A stretch of 34,036 bases of DNA, from NCBI GenBank assembly GCA_021464525.1, contig JADRCO010000421.1, forward strand, positions 1 to 34,036, given 5' to 3'. The notes beneath the pieces are model-generated. The model made no database searches. It had not been told where the DNA came from and saw only the letters and a list, made by a program, of their open reading frames with translations. The position numbers were made by a program, and so were the translations under genes. How positions within the stretch are numbered: the stretch's first letter is position 1; every line of letters starts with the position of its first letter. Positions 23,901 through 33,686 of the stretch are shown here, piece by piece. The DNA is from Rhizophagus sp. LPA8_4_AMF. Lineage: Eukaryota; Glomeromycota; Glomeromycetes; Glomerales; Glomeraceae.

Positions 23901-25726
23901 TCATTAAAAAAGTTTAGCCTTAATTTATGACAATACACATAATACATGTAAACACTCACTAGTTTTTTTCATTGTCGCTATTCCATGAAGTCGTATAATA
24001 TTTTCATGAAAATCCACTCTTTTTTGTAATTTTAACTGTAAAAGAATTTAATTAATAACAATAAAAAATGGTTTAAAATCATTATAAATTTATTACCTCA
24101 TTAACAATTTCTTTTAATGTTTTATTATCACCATTGAAACTTTTTAAAATAAAAACTTGGTCAGTATTCTTCCAAAGAGCACAAAAGACGCTTCCAAATG
24201 AACCTTTTCCTATATCTCGTATTGTTGTAAATTCTGAATATTTATAATGTGTGATACATTCTTCGTTTTCTAACCAATTTGAATAACAATTTTTTTCCAA
24301 TTTGAGCTTATCTGCTATATTTAAAATATATCATCAGTTTTTTATTAAAAATTCATTGTTTAAATTAATTATTTTGTACCTGCATTAAAAAATTCACATG
24401 CTGCTTCAATATCGGGTCTTAATTTTGGTTCGCCATCCCAATATTTTTGATAAAGTTTTTGATACTCTGAAGGTGTACCCACAATTGGTTCTTCTCTATG
24501 ACCATCTTTGATATAATATAATTCATTAAACTTGCTTAATGAATTTAGATTTAGGTGATCAGAAAAAATATATAAGTCGTCATTATCAACTTTTTTGTCA
24601 TTAATATTGTGTATACTAGGTTGTAATTCAGCATTTAATCGACATAAAATTTCATGTACATCTTCAATATTGGGTCTTGATTTTGGTTCGCCATCCCAAC
24701 ATTTTTGATAAAGTTTTCGATATTCTGGAAGAGTACCCTCAATTGGTTCTTCTCTGTGACCATTTTTAATGTGATAGTCAAGTATATTTTGTTGATAACC
24801 AGAAAAAGGAGGACGCCCACTTGTAATTTCCCATAATAAAACGCCTAAACTATAGATATCGGAACTTTTATCTTTTTTATACTTGATATTCCTTAAACAT
24901 TGTGGTTCAATATATTCAACCATTCCATATCTGTTACCCATTGAATTAGATGTAATTTCTGCCAACTTCTTAGATAATCCAAGGTTTGCAATTAACAATT
25001 TTCCATTATTCACTAATATATTTTTTGAGTGCTAAGAATGATTGACAAGAATTATTAATTATCATCGAAAATAATCACGTACAAAATGTTATAAAATAAA
25101 TACTCCTTTACCAAGTTTCTATGAATTATTTCTTTGGAGTGTAAAAATTTCAGTCCACTAGTAATATCCAATGCCATTTTAATTTTATCATTCCATTTCA
25201 AATAGGTAAAACTTATTTTCAAATAATCTCTTAAATTTCCTTCATTAGCATATTCCAACACCAAAGTATAGTACTTAGAATCTATTAATTTTAAATATAA
25301 ATGAGTTAGACTGAACTGTATAAATAAATTATTTAAAAGATAATCATATTAACCTTTTGTTACTCCCAGAAAACGATTGATGTTAGGATGATAATCAACC
25401 TCGCGAAGGAGTTTTAACTAAAAAAAGAAAAAAAATGGAAGAACAAAATTAATTTTACTTATATACATTTATATACACAAGCTAATATACTATACAACAT
25501 AAAAAGGTATTCCTACTTCGTTGACAAACTCATCAAGTTTCTCTTCTGAATTTTTACTAAAAGTAATTTTTAGTGCGACCAATCCCGCATTAGTCAAATT
25601 TGCTCTACTCACTTTACCGAATCTTCCTCTATCAATTTCGACGATTTGACTAAATTTATCATATTCAAAATAACGAATATACTCATTCTTTATCTTTTCT
25701 TCAATCCATTCTTTTACTGACGTCAT
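20925..25726 (-). CDS. Gene D: pseudokinase + kinase + two MACPF-like cores
   Basis: Nine exons (25726-25517, 25417-25354, 25281-25112, 25031-24380, 24314-24097, 24035-23960, 23892-23720, 23642-23312, 23236-20925) join in frame to 1401 residues. Kinase 1 has the Gly loop (DRGRFGKV) and Lys53, but its catalytic loop reads HRN (145-147) and its DFG is NLG (164-166). Both catalytic aspartates are therefore replaced, and it is a pseudokinase. Kinase 2 keeps GKGSFGSV, Lys423, HGD (518-520) with Asn525, and DFG (537-539), so it is probably active though non-RD. The last kinase motif ([12 protein letters not shown]) is spliced straight onto an effector module like those of A and B, with YGHFF (Y793) and YGHVFPQ (Y1067). 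It ends at the same point as A. No transmembrane segment is seen. Kinase type looks TKL/Rhizophagus-like. The product may be a signalling switch controlling a membrane-active tail (inference). Confidence 0.75.
24311..24316 (-). other. NAGNAG tandem splice acceptor in gene D
   Basis: The minus strand reads TAGCAG, so exon 5 may start at 24314 or 24311. Both keep frame (1401 or 1400 residues; ...FNA-A-DKLK or ...FNA-DKLK) at the pseudokinase-kinase linker. Confidence 0.5.
24404..24519 (-). repeat. Direct repeat, downstream copy, in gene D exon 4
   Basis: A ~116-bp direct repeat of 24662-24777, offset 258 bp. It encodes a second copy of the kinase C-lobe end ([20 protein letters not shown], then [10 protein letters not shown]). 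Confidence 0.8.
24662..24777 (-). repeat. Direct repeat, upstream copy, in gene D exon 4
   Basis: Encodes the first C-lobe end ([20 protein letters not shown], then [10 protein letters not shown]). The intervening ~45 residues are an Asn/Asp-rich linker. Confidence 0.8.
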
Positions 25727-25830
25727 TTTTCAAGGTAAAATATTGTTGAATTTTTAATTTTATTTTTTTTTTTTAAAAAAAAAATATTTCGGTGATAATG
25801 AATAAGCCCGTTAATAAATGCACAAATTGA

Positions 25831-25838
25831 TGCATGCA
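25831..25838. promoter_or_regulatory. TGCATGCA palindrome upstream of gene D
   Basis: It lies 105 bp before the gene D start and about 55 bp from the end of the first transposon. It is the third and last copy of this 8-mer found in the window. Confidence 0.4.
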
Positions 25839-25893
25839 GTCTATCAACTGAGTGACACCACCTCGAGTAGTACAGGTGATGTTTATGTATTTA

Positions 25894-25956
25894 CCCCAGT
25901 ATCACCAACAAATTTTCTTCCCCCACGTGACTTTGTGGCGCACAATTTTTGGCTTA
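25894..25956 (+). repeat. MULE-1 left terminal inverted repeat
   Basis: 63 bp, including CACGTGACTTTGTGGCGCAC. Pairs with 29469-29529. Confidence 0.85.
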
Positions 25957-26535
25957 GCCACAACACCGTTCTTGGCCAAAATTAATAAATTTTTTTATTA
26001 ACGAAATAACGAAATATTTCTAATTATTATAAAATAAAGATATTACATTATCTTTTCGTTCAGGTACTTGTTTTATAACAATTCTGTTTTGTTGGTTGGG
26101 ATTTCGTCAATTTTTCATCACATCCACAATAAATATATTTATTATCGTCTTGTTTCTTTATTTTTTTAAATGAATTTTTCAAACAATACTATTTATAACA
26201 ATTTATAAAATTTAATATTATAATCTATAACACATATAATTTTTAATAATAATAATAAGGAAGTATTGTTATGGAAACATTTTAAAAAAAGCCAAAAAAA
26301 AACTTTTCCAATTCAATATTTTCGCATCTCCTACCATATCTATCAATAAACGGTAATATATATTTTTTAGAATATAAAAAATTTATTTCTTATCATACCA
26401 ACTTCACGATCACACTTTTATTGTAATTACAATTTCTCTTAAATTATCCTCTATAAAATTATAATTTAAATAATTAGTTAAATTTAATTAAATAATAAAA
26501 AATAATATAAACGTATAGTATAGTACCGTGTCTTT

Positions 26536-29164
26536 TTAATAAAGAAATAATGTATTATGAGAATGATCTTTGCATTGTTCTCCTTCGTTATATAATGTAA
26601 TTTCAGACAACATTTCTTCAATTGGCTTGAAGTTTTTTTCAACACTCTTCACCCATTTGAAATTCCCTTTATCCTGTTGTTCTATTAAATTAAAAATTAT
26701 ATCAATAAATCACATAATATATAAATATTAAATAAATTAAAATTAAATTACCTTTAAGAATTTCAAGTATTTTTTCAGTTGAATCAATAAGCCTATCATA
26801 TATTTCCTTACAAACTTGCAAATTCTCATCTTCAACAACTTCAAGAGTTGATATTGTTTGTAAAGTGTGTGAAGTAGGTTGTTCAAAATTAATTTGAAAT
26901 GATATAGTATCAATAAAAGGATATTGATGAGAACGGTGAACTTCATCAAAAAATGATGCATCTACCGTTCCTTTCTGTAGTACAAGGTGTTTACAAATAA
27001 AGAACCGATTGGTAAGAAAAGCTGAACATCCACAAATCCACTTATTGGTATCGGTTAAATATGTATTATTATTAAGAGTTCGTTTTGAAACTTCTTTCCA
27101 TTCCTTTTTAAATGCTTTCCGCCAGTCAGCTTTTTCCATTTTTACCACAAAATCTGTTTAAATTTTCTTTCATTACGTGGAATTACTTGTTCCATTATAA
27201 CAAAAACCACTAAATCTAGACGCGGATGAAAAAATTTGTACAAAAAATCTCTTTTTAACACTTTCCAGTGGGCTTCAACAAACATATTTGTTTTAAAAAT
27301 AGAAAGCTTATCACTACATCCTGCCCGAAACCATAGAATCCAACGGTCTGCACTATACCATTCGTTCAATAAATACACCCAAAGCCATGGTAAAGAGTTT
27401 TGTTTGCAAAAATCATAGATCTCTTGTACGGCTGCTGTCCAAATTTGATTTGAAGTAAGATATTGTCCATTAGTTGTTGGAATAAGTTGGTTGTTGGTGA
27501 AGATGATTATTCATCATTTTCCATATTGATGGTCTTAATTCTTTTGGGCAGAAATCTGTTTTTTCTTTAGTTGAACTTGGACAAAATGATGGATCAATAA
27601 AGGAAAATTGGTGCTGTGCTGCATTACCATTATAATTAATTTGCTGGGGTTTTTTATTGCTTGATAGTCGCGTCTCTATTGCTTTTTTTATATGCCAAAG
27701 GCATAGTTATATCTTGATATTTTTCCATACAAAACGTGCAGCAGATATTTGAGCGAAATCCTTATCAGTTATAAAAAATTCAGGTTCAAGACCAAGTTTT
27801 TTTAATTGTAATAAAAAATCTATAATTACACCAGTTCGTACGCCATTTCCACAATTTCCATTGTTTTCTAAAATAAATATGATAATGGAAATCCCATACC
27901 ATCAACTTCTGCATGAACTACATATAATTCGAATTTCAGATTGTTTGTATTATCTAAATTTATCAAATCACAAAATGGTAGTGAATTATAACTTTAATAA
28001 ATAAAAATTGTATTCTAAAAAAATTTTATCAATTTAAGCTATAGAAAATTTTATATTGTTTGAAATATACTTACAAGTAGCGTCAACACCAATTTCACTC
28101 ACTTTAAATTGGGAGTTTTTCAATATATTCCAAAATTTAGTTAAAAAACCAAGAGCACTTGGATTTTCCTTTTGAAATATTATATGATATGACTTTTCTT
28201 CAAGCTATTTCTTTGCTGAAAAATAAAAATTTTCATCCCGTTTGTATCTACTTTTACCTATCTCAGTCCACCAGAAATATATTTGTTTCTGACAAATATT
28301 AATATCTAAATTACGTTCAACAAGTCGTTTATATATTTCACATGGTAATAAATCTATGTTATCAAATATAAATTGTTTGGTTTCTGATGAAATTGAGATA
28401 TCTGGTTTTGTTGGATGTAAAAGATGTTTTATTTCTATATTGGACGATGCAAGATTCTCAAAAATGGTAATTTTAATACAACCATTACAAGCATAACGGC
28501 TCATTGGTTGCCTATCACGATGCTTTTGAAAATTAGAATGCTTTCTTGATTTTTTGGCCAAACTATCACATTGAGAGCAACAATAATAGTAGGTTATTGA
28601 CTTTGATTTTTTTTTCATATATGTGATGATATCTGAATTATTTAAACAAAAAAATAAGTAAATATAAAAATTAGTTTATTGTATAACAAATTAAAAATCT
28701 AGCATTTAAATCAAATTGCCTTACATACATCCATGCATATTCATCTACATCAGATATTACTTGTATAATATGGCTGACTTTTTCTTTTGAATTCCCTTCT
28801 AATATAGTAATATTTACAGTACAAGAAAATATAAACTCAAAATTTCTTGATTTTCAGACCCTCTTCCAATATTGACTGTATTTTCAAATTTATCGAGAGC
28901 TTCTGATAAAATTTCACACAAATCAACCAATTCAATTGACATATGATCACTGGCTTCTGCATTCATTTGCTGTTTATTGGCCGATTTTCGTTGATAAGAC
29001 TCTTTACTCTGGGTACGACACGTAATACAACTTCGATACGATTTTTTATCAGTAGTAAACAAGTTTAAAGGGAGGTTTTTTTCGCACCCTTTGCAGTATT
29101 GATATTTGTTATCAATATTATTATTGGTTACAAGAGGCCTTAAGTTCATATTGCATATTAACAA
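26536..29164 (-). pseudogene. MULE-1 transposase, frameshifted
   Basis: Read from 29164 down: an N-terminal Cys-rich part (CKGCEKN...CITC), then a FAR1/FLYWCH-like DNA-binding segment (28618-28205; YACNGCIKITI, LHPTKPDISI). Next come the DDE catalytic core, with GVDAT near 28095 and FFITDKDFAQISAARF near 27755, and CLWHIKKAIETR. The segment YLLNEWYSADRWILWF...TNMFVEAHWKVLK follows, then a SWIM finger (WICGC...FICKHL, about 27030-26985). After an intron (26682-26751, 70 nt) comes a last exon 26681-26536 ending HSHNTLFLY-stop. Frameshifts lie near 27495 and 27145, so no full transposase is made. Confidence 0.7.
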
Positions 29165-29468
29165 ATGAAAGAAATTTAAATTATTACTAAAAAATTATTA
29201 TTACAATGTACTGTAATACAAAAACTTTATTTAGAACACGAAAAAAATTAAGTTTTCTATATACATGATATTTTTTTATTATAGGTAAATAATAAAATTG
29301 TATTTTGCTTTATATAGTGAAATTTCTTACTAGTTACTACTCACTAATATTGTACTTTCACTTCTTTTGATTGCAAAGAAAAGGTCGTAAATTTTTTTTT
29401 TCAGAGCAAATAATATAAAATGGTGTATGGTCAATATATGTATTATATATCAATGTAAACAAAAAGCA

Positions 29469-29529
29469 TAAGCCAAAAACGTGCGCCACAAAGTCACGTG
29501 GGGAAGAAAATTTGTTGGTGATACTGGGG
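29469..29529 (-). repeat. MULE-1 right terminal inverted repeat
   Basis: 61 bp, inverted relative to 25894-25956, with one C fewer in the C-run and G in place of AA before the T-run. Confidence 0.85.
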
Positions 29530-29536
29530 AGCACCC

Positions 29537-29563
29537 TTAACCTAGACCCCGGGTCTAGGTTAA
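29537..29563. repeat. 27-nt near-perfect palindrome
   Basis: TTAACCTAGACCC-C-GGGTCTAGGTTAA: 13-bp arms around one base. A third partial copy, CCTAGACCCC, follows at 29567-29576. It lies between the two MULEs and belongs to neither. It may be abutting ends of another element or an excision footprint. Confidence 0.7.
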
Positions 29564-29630
29564 TATCCTAGACCCCACTTCTTTTAAATATTATTGGTTC
29601 AAAATAATTATCATTAGCCACATAATTTGT

Positions 29631-29639
29631 GTAACATTC
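29631..29639 (+). repeat. Target-site duplication of MULE-2, left
   Basis: GTAACATTC, identical to 33678-33686. Nine bases is the usual Mutator-superfamily duplication size. Confidence 0.9.
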
Positions 29640-29791
29640 GCAAATATATGAATCTTGACCCACCTCGTGCATGAATCTTGACCCATCAAAATATGCAACT
29701 ATATGCAAGTTGATGTACCCCTTTTTTTGTATTAATCTTGACCCAGACGCGTGATATTTGAGTGTGATATTTGTAGTAATTGTAATGTGAT
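29640..29791 (+). repeat. MULE-2 left terminal inverted repeat, 152 bp
   Basis: It contains three direct copies of AATCTTGACCCA (29651-29662, 29674-29685, 29734-29745), plus a doubled GTGATATTTG. Such subterminal repeats are typical transposase-binding arrays. Confidence 0.9.
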
Positions 29792-30027
29792 TTAATTTTC
29801 TCAATTTTGTTCGAAAAAATCAAAAAAAAATTTTTTTTATTTTTTTTTTTCACAAAAACGAAAAAACAAGTTCTTATCTTAATTATTAATGCTGTACGAA
29901 AAAATATGTAGTTTTATTTCATAAAATAAAAAAAATATGTTTATTTTTTCGATATTTGCAGTTTTTAACTTTTGAATTCTGAATTGAGGTGCAAAATATT
30001 AGATTATTTTACTTTATTATTTGGTAA

Positions 30028-33000
30028 TTATAACAAATAATATTCAAAGCTGTTTGTTTGGTCCTTTGAACTTGGATTAATATTAACATTTGTAAATGAA
30101 TTACTATTCAGGGTATAGTTATTTGAAGGAGTGGCAAACTGCTGTTCTTGTCCATTGGGCAAATGTGAATTCAACGAATTCTGTTCTTCATGAAAGTGTG
30201 AATTTACGGGTAACGAATAGGGAGTTACTGACATACTTGGCAAATATTGATAATTAGAGGGTGAAGGATGAATACTAGCAAAAGAGTGTGTAGAGTGTGC
30301 GTAAGAATAAGGTGTAAATGATTGAGGAGTAAAAGATGATAATGTAAGAGGATTTTGCATGGGAAAATCTATTATATTAGAATAAATTTCATTTTGGTAA
30401 TATTCGGTAGGATTTTTATTAATATGTTGTTCTTTAATTTGTTCCTAAATCAATGTAAACTTCGTTAATATAGCAGCAATTACAATTAACTAATAATATT
30501 ATTAAATTATATCGAATATTTTTTCTTATTCTTTTGGTGGTTCATTTTTCAGACGCAAATGAGCTTGTTTCTTGAGAATTTTGTTGAACTGCTTGAAGAA
30601 TTCTTGAAGGTTTTCATGGCTTTGCTGTAGGTTTAGGTGGTGCTCCAAAGCTTGTTGTTCTATGATTATTTGGCATGATTGGACGAAAAGGTCTCAAAAG
30701 GATCATTAATAATATCAAATTGTATTCTATTAGCTTGAAAAATTGTTCCACCTTTTTACAATAGTAAAGTAAATTAGTAATTTTACTATTAACAAATAAT
30801 TAAGAAACAGTTTACCTTGAATCTCAAATATTTTTACAATCTCTTCAAATGCTGTTTCTACATCACCATTGTAAATTAATTTATTTTTCTTTTCTGCTGG
30901 AAGTACTCTATGCTTATTTTTAAAATAATTTACTAAATCGGCTTTTACTTGTTGGAATGATAAATTATTTACTTGTGAGTTGTGATTGTTGATAAATTTT
31001 TGCTGCATGATTTTGCTTACAAACATCACGATACGGGCCATTCCAAATATAATCATAGCATATTAAACATTCCCCAGTTGATATTTTTGTTAAATAATAT
31101 CCTTCTCGATTTGGTACAATATTAATATGTGATTCTAAAAGCTTATCATAAAGTGGATTTAAATAATTCATTACCGAATCATCTAATTCTATTAAATTGC
31201 CATTATAAGCAGATTCGAGTTGTTGACTTTTATCTATTTTTTTAACATAAAAATAATCTGGATGTTGCGAAGGTTCAACTAGTCCCAATAAGAAATATAG
31301 TCTTCCTTGATTTAATCTTCGCAATTTATCTGTAGATAAAGTTGCAGCTTGATTTTCCTAAAGTAAATTACTTATTAATATATGATAAATAAATTATAAC
31401 AATAATAAATAAATTAAGTAAATTAAATACAAACTTGTTCAATAGATTGCATATTGAATAGCGTAGCTAAACCTGCCTCAAAATAAGTTTCTCCAGTTTC
31501 CCTACCAATATTTTCACGTTTTAGCTTCATACTATACAAACGTTCAACAAAATTTACAACTGTTTGTATACTATTATACTGTGTTTCAATAGTACGATGT
31601 AGACGTTCTGTAAAGTTGTTTGTTGTCATAGGATGCTGTGTAGTATCACTAGGTATTCTTCCAGCATCAATCAAGCTTAATCTCCACTCGTCACATATCC
31701 AATTTTTAAATAAATCATTTTTGAATTTATTTTTTTTTTCAACTGACAATGTCAGTTTATCAATAAATGATTTATATAAATTTCCAAGCTCCAATGCCTG
31801 CTCTTCTGTACGAGATCTTCCAATTATTTTAAATGCAATTGCAATCGGATAACTTAAAATGATTTACCGTATTACATTAGTAACGTTAAATAATAAACAA
31901 TACATAATTAGCTATTTTAAAAGTAAATTTTACCGTATTTTCCATGGAATTGCCCATTGATTAAGATTTTCACCTAACGTCTGCATGACACACAAAAAAG
32001 TCCCACGTAATATATCTTTTACTGCAGACTTTGTTGGACGACTTTTATCGATCATTGCGAAAGGTTTCCATGTTTGTAAGTTTTTATTACATTTAAGAAC
32101 TCTCTGAAACCCTTTTTCATTTGGCAAATCTTCATAAAACCATTCATGAGAACAGTTATTATCATTGCAAGGAATATTATTCTTTACAGCTAAAACGGCT
32201 AATTGGATACTTAATGAATTTTCTCTATTACTTAAGCCTAAAATTAGAATTATAAAATATTAAAATATTAAATACTTTTAAATAATAATATTAATAAATT
32301 AATTACAAACCAAATGCTAAAGGTGTTCCTACTCCAGCATTATTTTCAATAACAAATGTTAATATAGGTGCTTTGTCATTATTCAAGTCATGTTTACCAT
32401 CGATTCCAATACAAAATTGACCAAAATTCTTTCCATTTTTTAACCAAAAATCATGAGAAAGAGTTAATTGATAATAATGTTCAAAGCTATTTTCAGGTTT
32501 TGTAATATCTGGCTGCTGATAGTATAATACAAATCCCCTTTGGCTTTAATAACTCAATAACCATATAGTGAACTATAGTCCATGGACCCGCATTTTCTTT
32601 TAATCTTCTATCATCATACATTATAAAACTTCTCAATTTAGTATTATCACAGAGTGTTTTTTGATTTTTTAGCAAAGCTTCTCTTAATTCATTTTCGCTA
32701 GCATTATTATATGGAGCCAATAACTTAGCCTTGATATCTTTTGCTGTCTTATGATCAGCCCTTCGACTAATAATAATATTGTCTCTTGTTTGACGTGATA
32801 GATTTAGTCTGGTGATAATTGGAGCATGTGATGCAAGAGCATTTATCGGTAAATGAGATCCAATAATTTTAATACGAAGTGGCTTTTCTTTTTTAGCCAG
32901 GAAAGTTTTGATTCTGAAATTACACGAACTTTACATAGATGCATATCATGATAATTTTTTATATTATTTGGTAAAGAATAATTTGCACAATTTTCTTTAC

Positions 33001-33388
33001 AATTACCGATCCCTCCACATTCATGCTGACAACTATTCCCCTCTCCTGAACAATACATTACCCAATACCAACATGTTTTATCTTTCTTTTCACCAGCTTC
33101 TATTTTCCTAACATATTCATCACCTTCAGGTGTCAATTTAATTATATCTTCTATTCTATTTGTTGATTTTGTACTCCCTTTTTTTGTATTCCATTCAACA
33201 TAATCAACTGCACCTTCAACACGATTAACAGTAATAATATTTTCATTAACTAGTTCCGAAGTTTTCTTTCTACTTTGACATTTTAGTCTAATATTTTTTA
33301 ATAGCGAGTGATTTGAAATATACCATTCAGCAACGCGTCCAAATGGCATATCTACTGTATGATCATTGTATTTAATTAAATTTTCCAT
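30028..33388 (-). pseudogene. MULE-2 transposase, frameshifted
   Basis: Runs from MENLIKYNDHTVDMPFG (33388). Introns lie at 32238-32310, 31853-31933, 31358-31434 and 30752-30815. Recognisable parts are: a Cys/His cluster (C-x4-GNSCQHECGG...CKENC); a catalytic-core-like block with FCIGIDGKHDLN and FAMIDKSRPTKSA; MTTNNFTERLHRTIE; a degenerate SWIM finger (CLICYDYIWNG...CKQNH); and a Ser/Pro/Tyr/Asn-rich tail ending at 30028. Single-base breaks lie near 32896 (an A short), 32535 (a G extra), 30997 and 30690, with a stop near 30632. Several sit in homopolymers. A family distinct from MULE-1. Confidence 0.65.
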
Positions 33389-33525
33389 AGTTACTTTTAT
33401 TATAGCGCAAAAAACGCGAAAATAAAGTTTTTTTTATGATTTGAAGAAAGACTTTATTTAAAAAATTTATATTTTTTTTTTCGAACAATTAAACAATTTG
33501 AATATTGTTCGTTAAATATCAGTAT

Positions 33526-33677
33526 ATCACATTACAATTACTACAAATATCACACTCAAATATCACGCGTCTGGGTCAAGATTAATACAAAAAAAGGGGT
33601 ACATCAACTTGCATATAGTTGCATATTTTGATGGGTCAAGATTCATGCACGAGGTGGGTCAAGATTCATATATTTGC
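33526..33677 (-). repeat. MULE-2 right terminal inverted repeat, 152 bp
   Basis: Exact reverse complement of 29640-29791, including the length of the T7/A7 run. Confidence 0.9.
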
Positions 33678-33686
33678 GTAACATTC
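33678..33686 (+). repeat. Target-site duplication of MULE-2, right
   Basis: GTAACATTC, matching 29631-29639. Confidence 0.9.

Larger units (their letters stand above)
25894..29529 (-). mobile_element. MULE-1, Mutator-like DNA transposon
   Basis: A 3.6-kb element bounded by inverted ends that both begin CCCCAGTATCACCAACAAAT. It encloses a minus-strand MULE transposase relic with DAT and TDKDF motifs, CLWHIKKAI and a SWIM zinc finger. The ends differ by two small indels and one substitution, and no target-site duplication is visible (ATGTATTTA on the left, AGCACCCTT on the right). It is an older insertion or one end has been rearranged. It sits 168 bp upstream of the gene D start codon. Confidence 0.8.
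29640..33677 (-). mobile_element. MULE-2, Mutator-like transposon with long identical ends
   Basis: A 4038-bp element. It starts GCAAATATATGAATCTTG and ends with the exact reverse complement, inside perfect 9-bp direct repeats. The inverted ends are 152 bp and show no mismatch by eye. It carries one minus-strand transposase gene with four introns and several frame breaks. Identical ends and intact duplication imply a recent insertion; the broken gene implies it moved with transposase from elsewhere, or that the breaks are sequencing errors. Confidence 0.9.

Noticed and set aside
24635-24820. 61-residue minus-strand frame in the kinase repeat
   Set aside because: Alternate frame of gene D exon 4, whose main frame carries the kinase motifs.
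29640-29791. CRISPR-like repeat array
   Set aside because: Only three short copies with unequal spacing inside a transposon end; a fungal nuclear context makes CRISPR implausible.
31616-31852. 78-residue plus-strand frame
   Set aside because: Complement of a MULE-2 transposase exon that carries the TTNNFTERLH motif.
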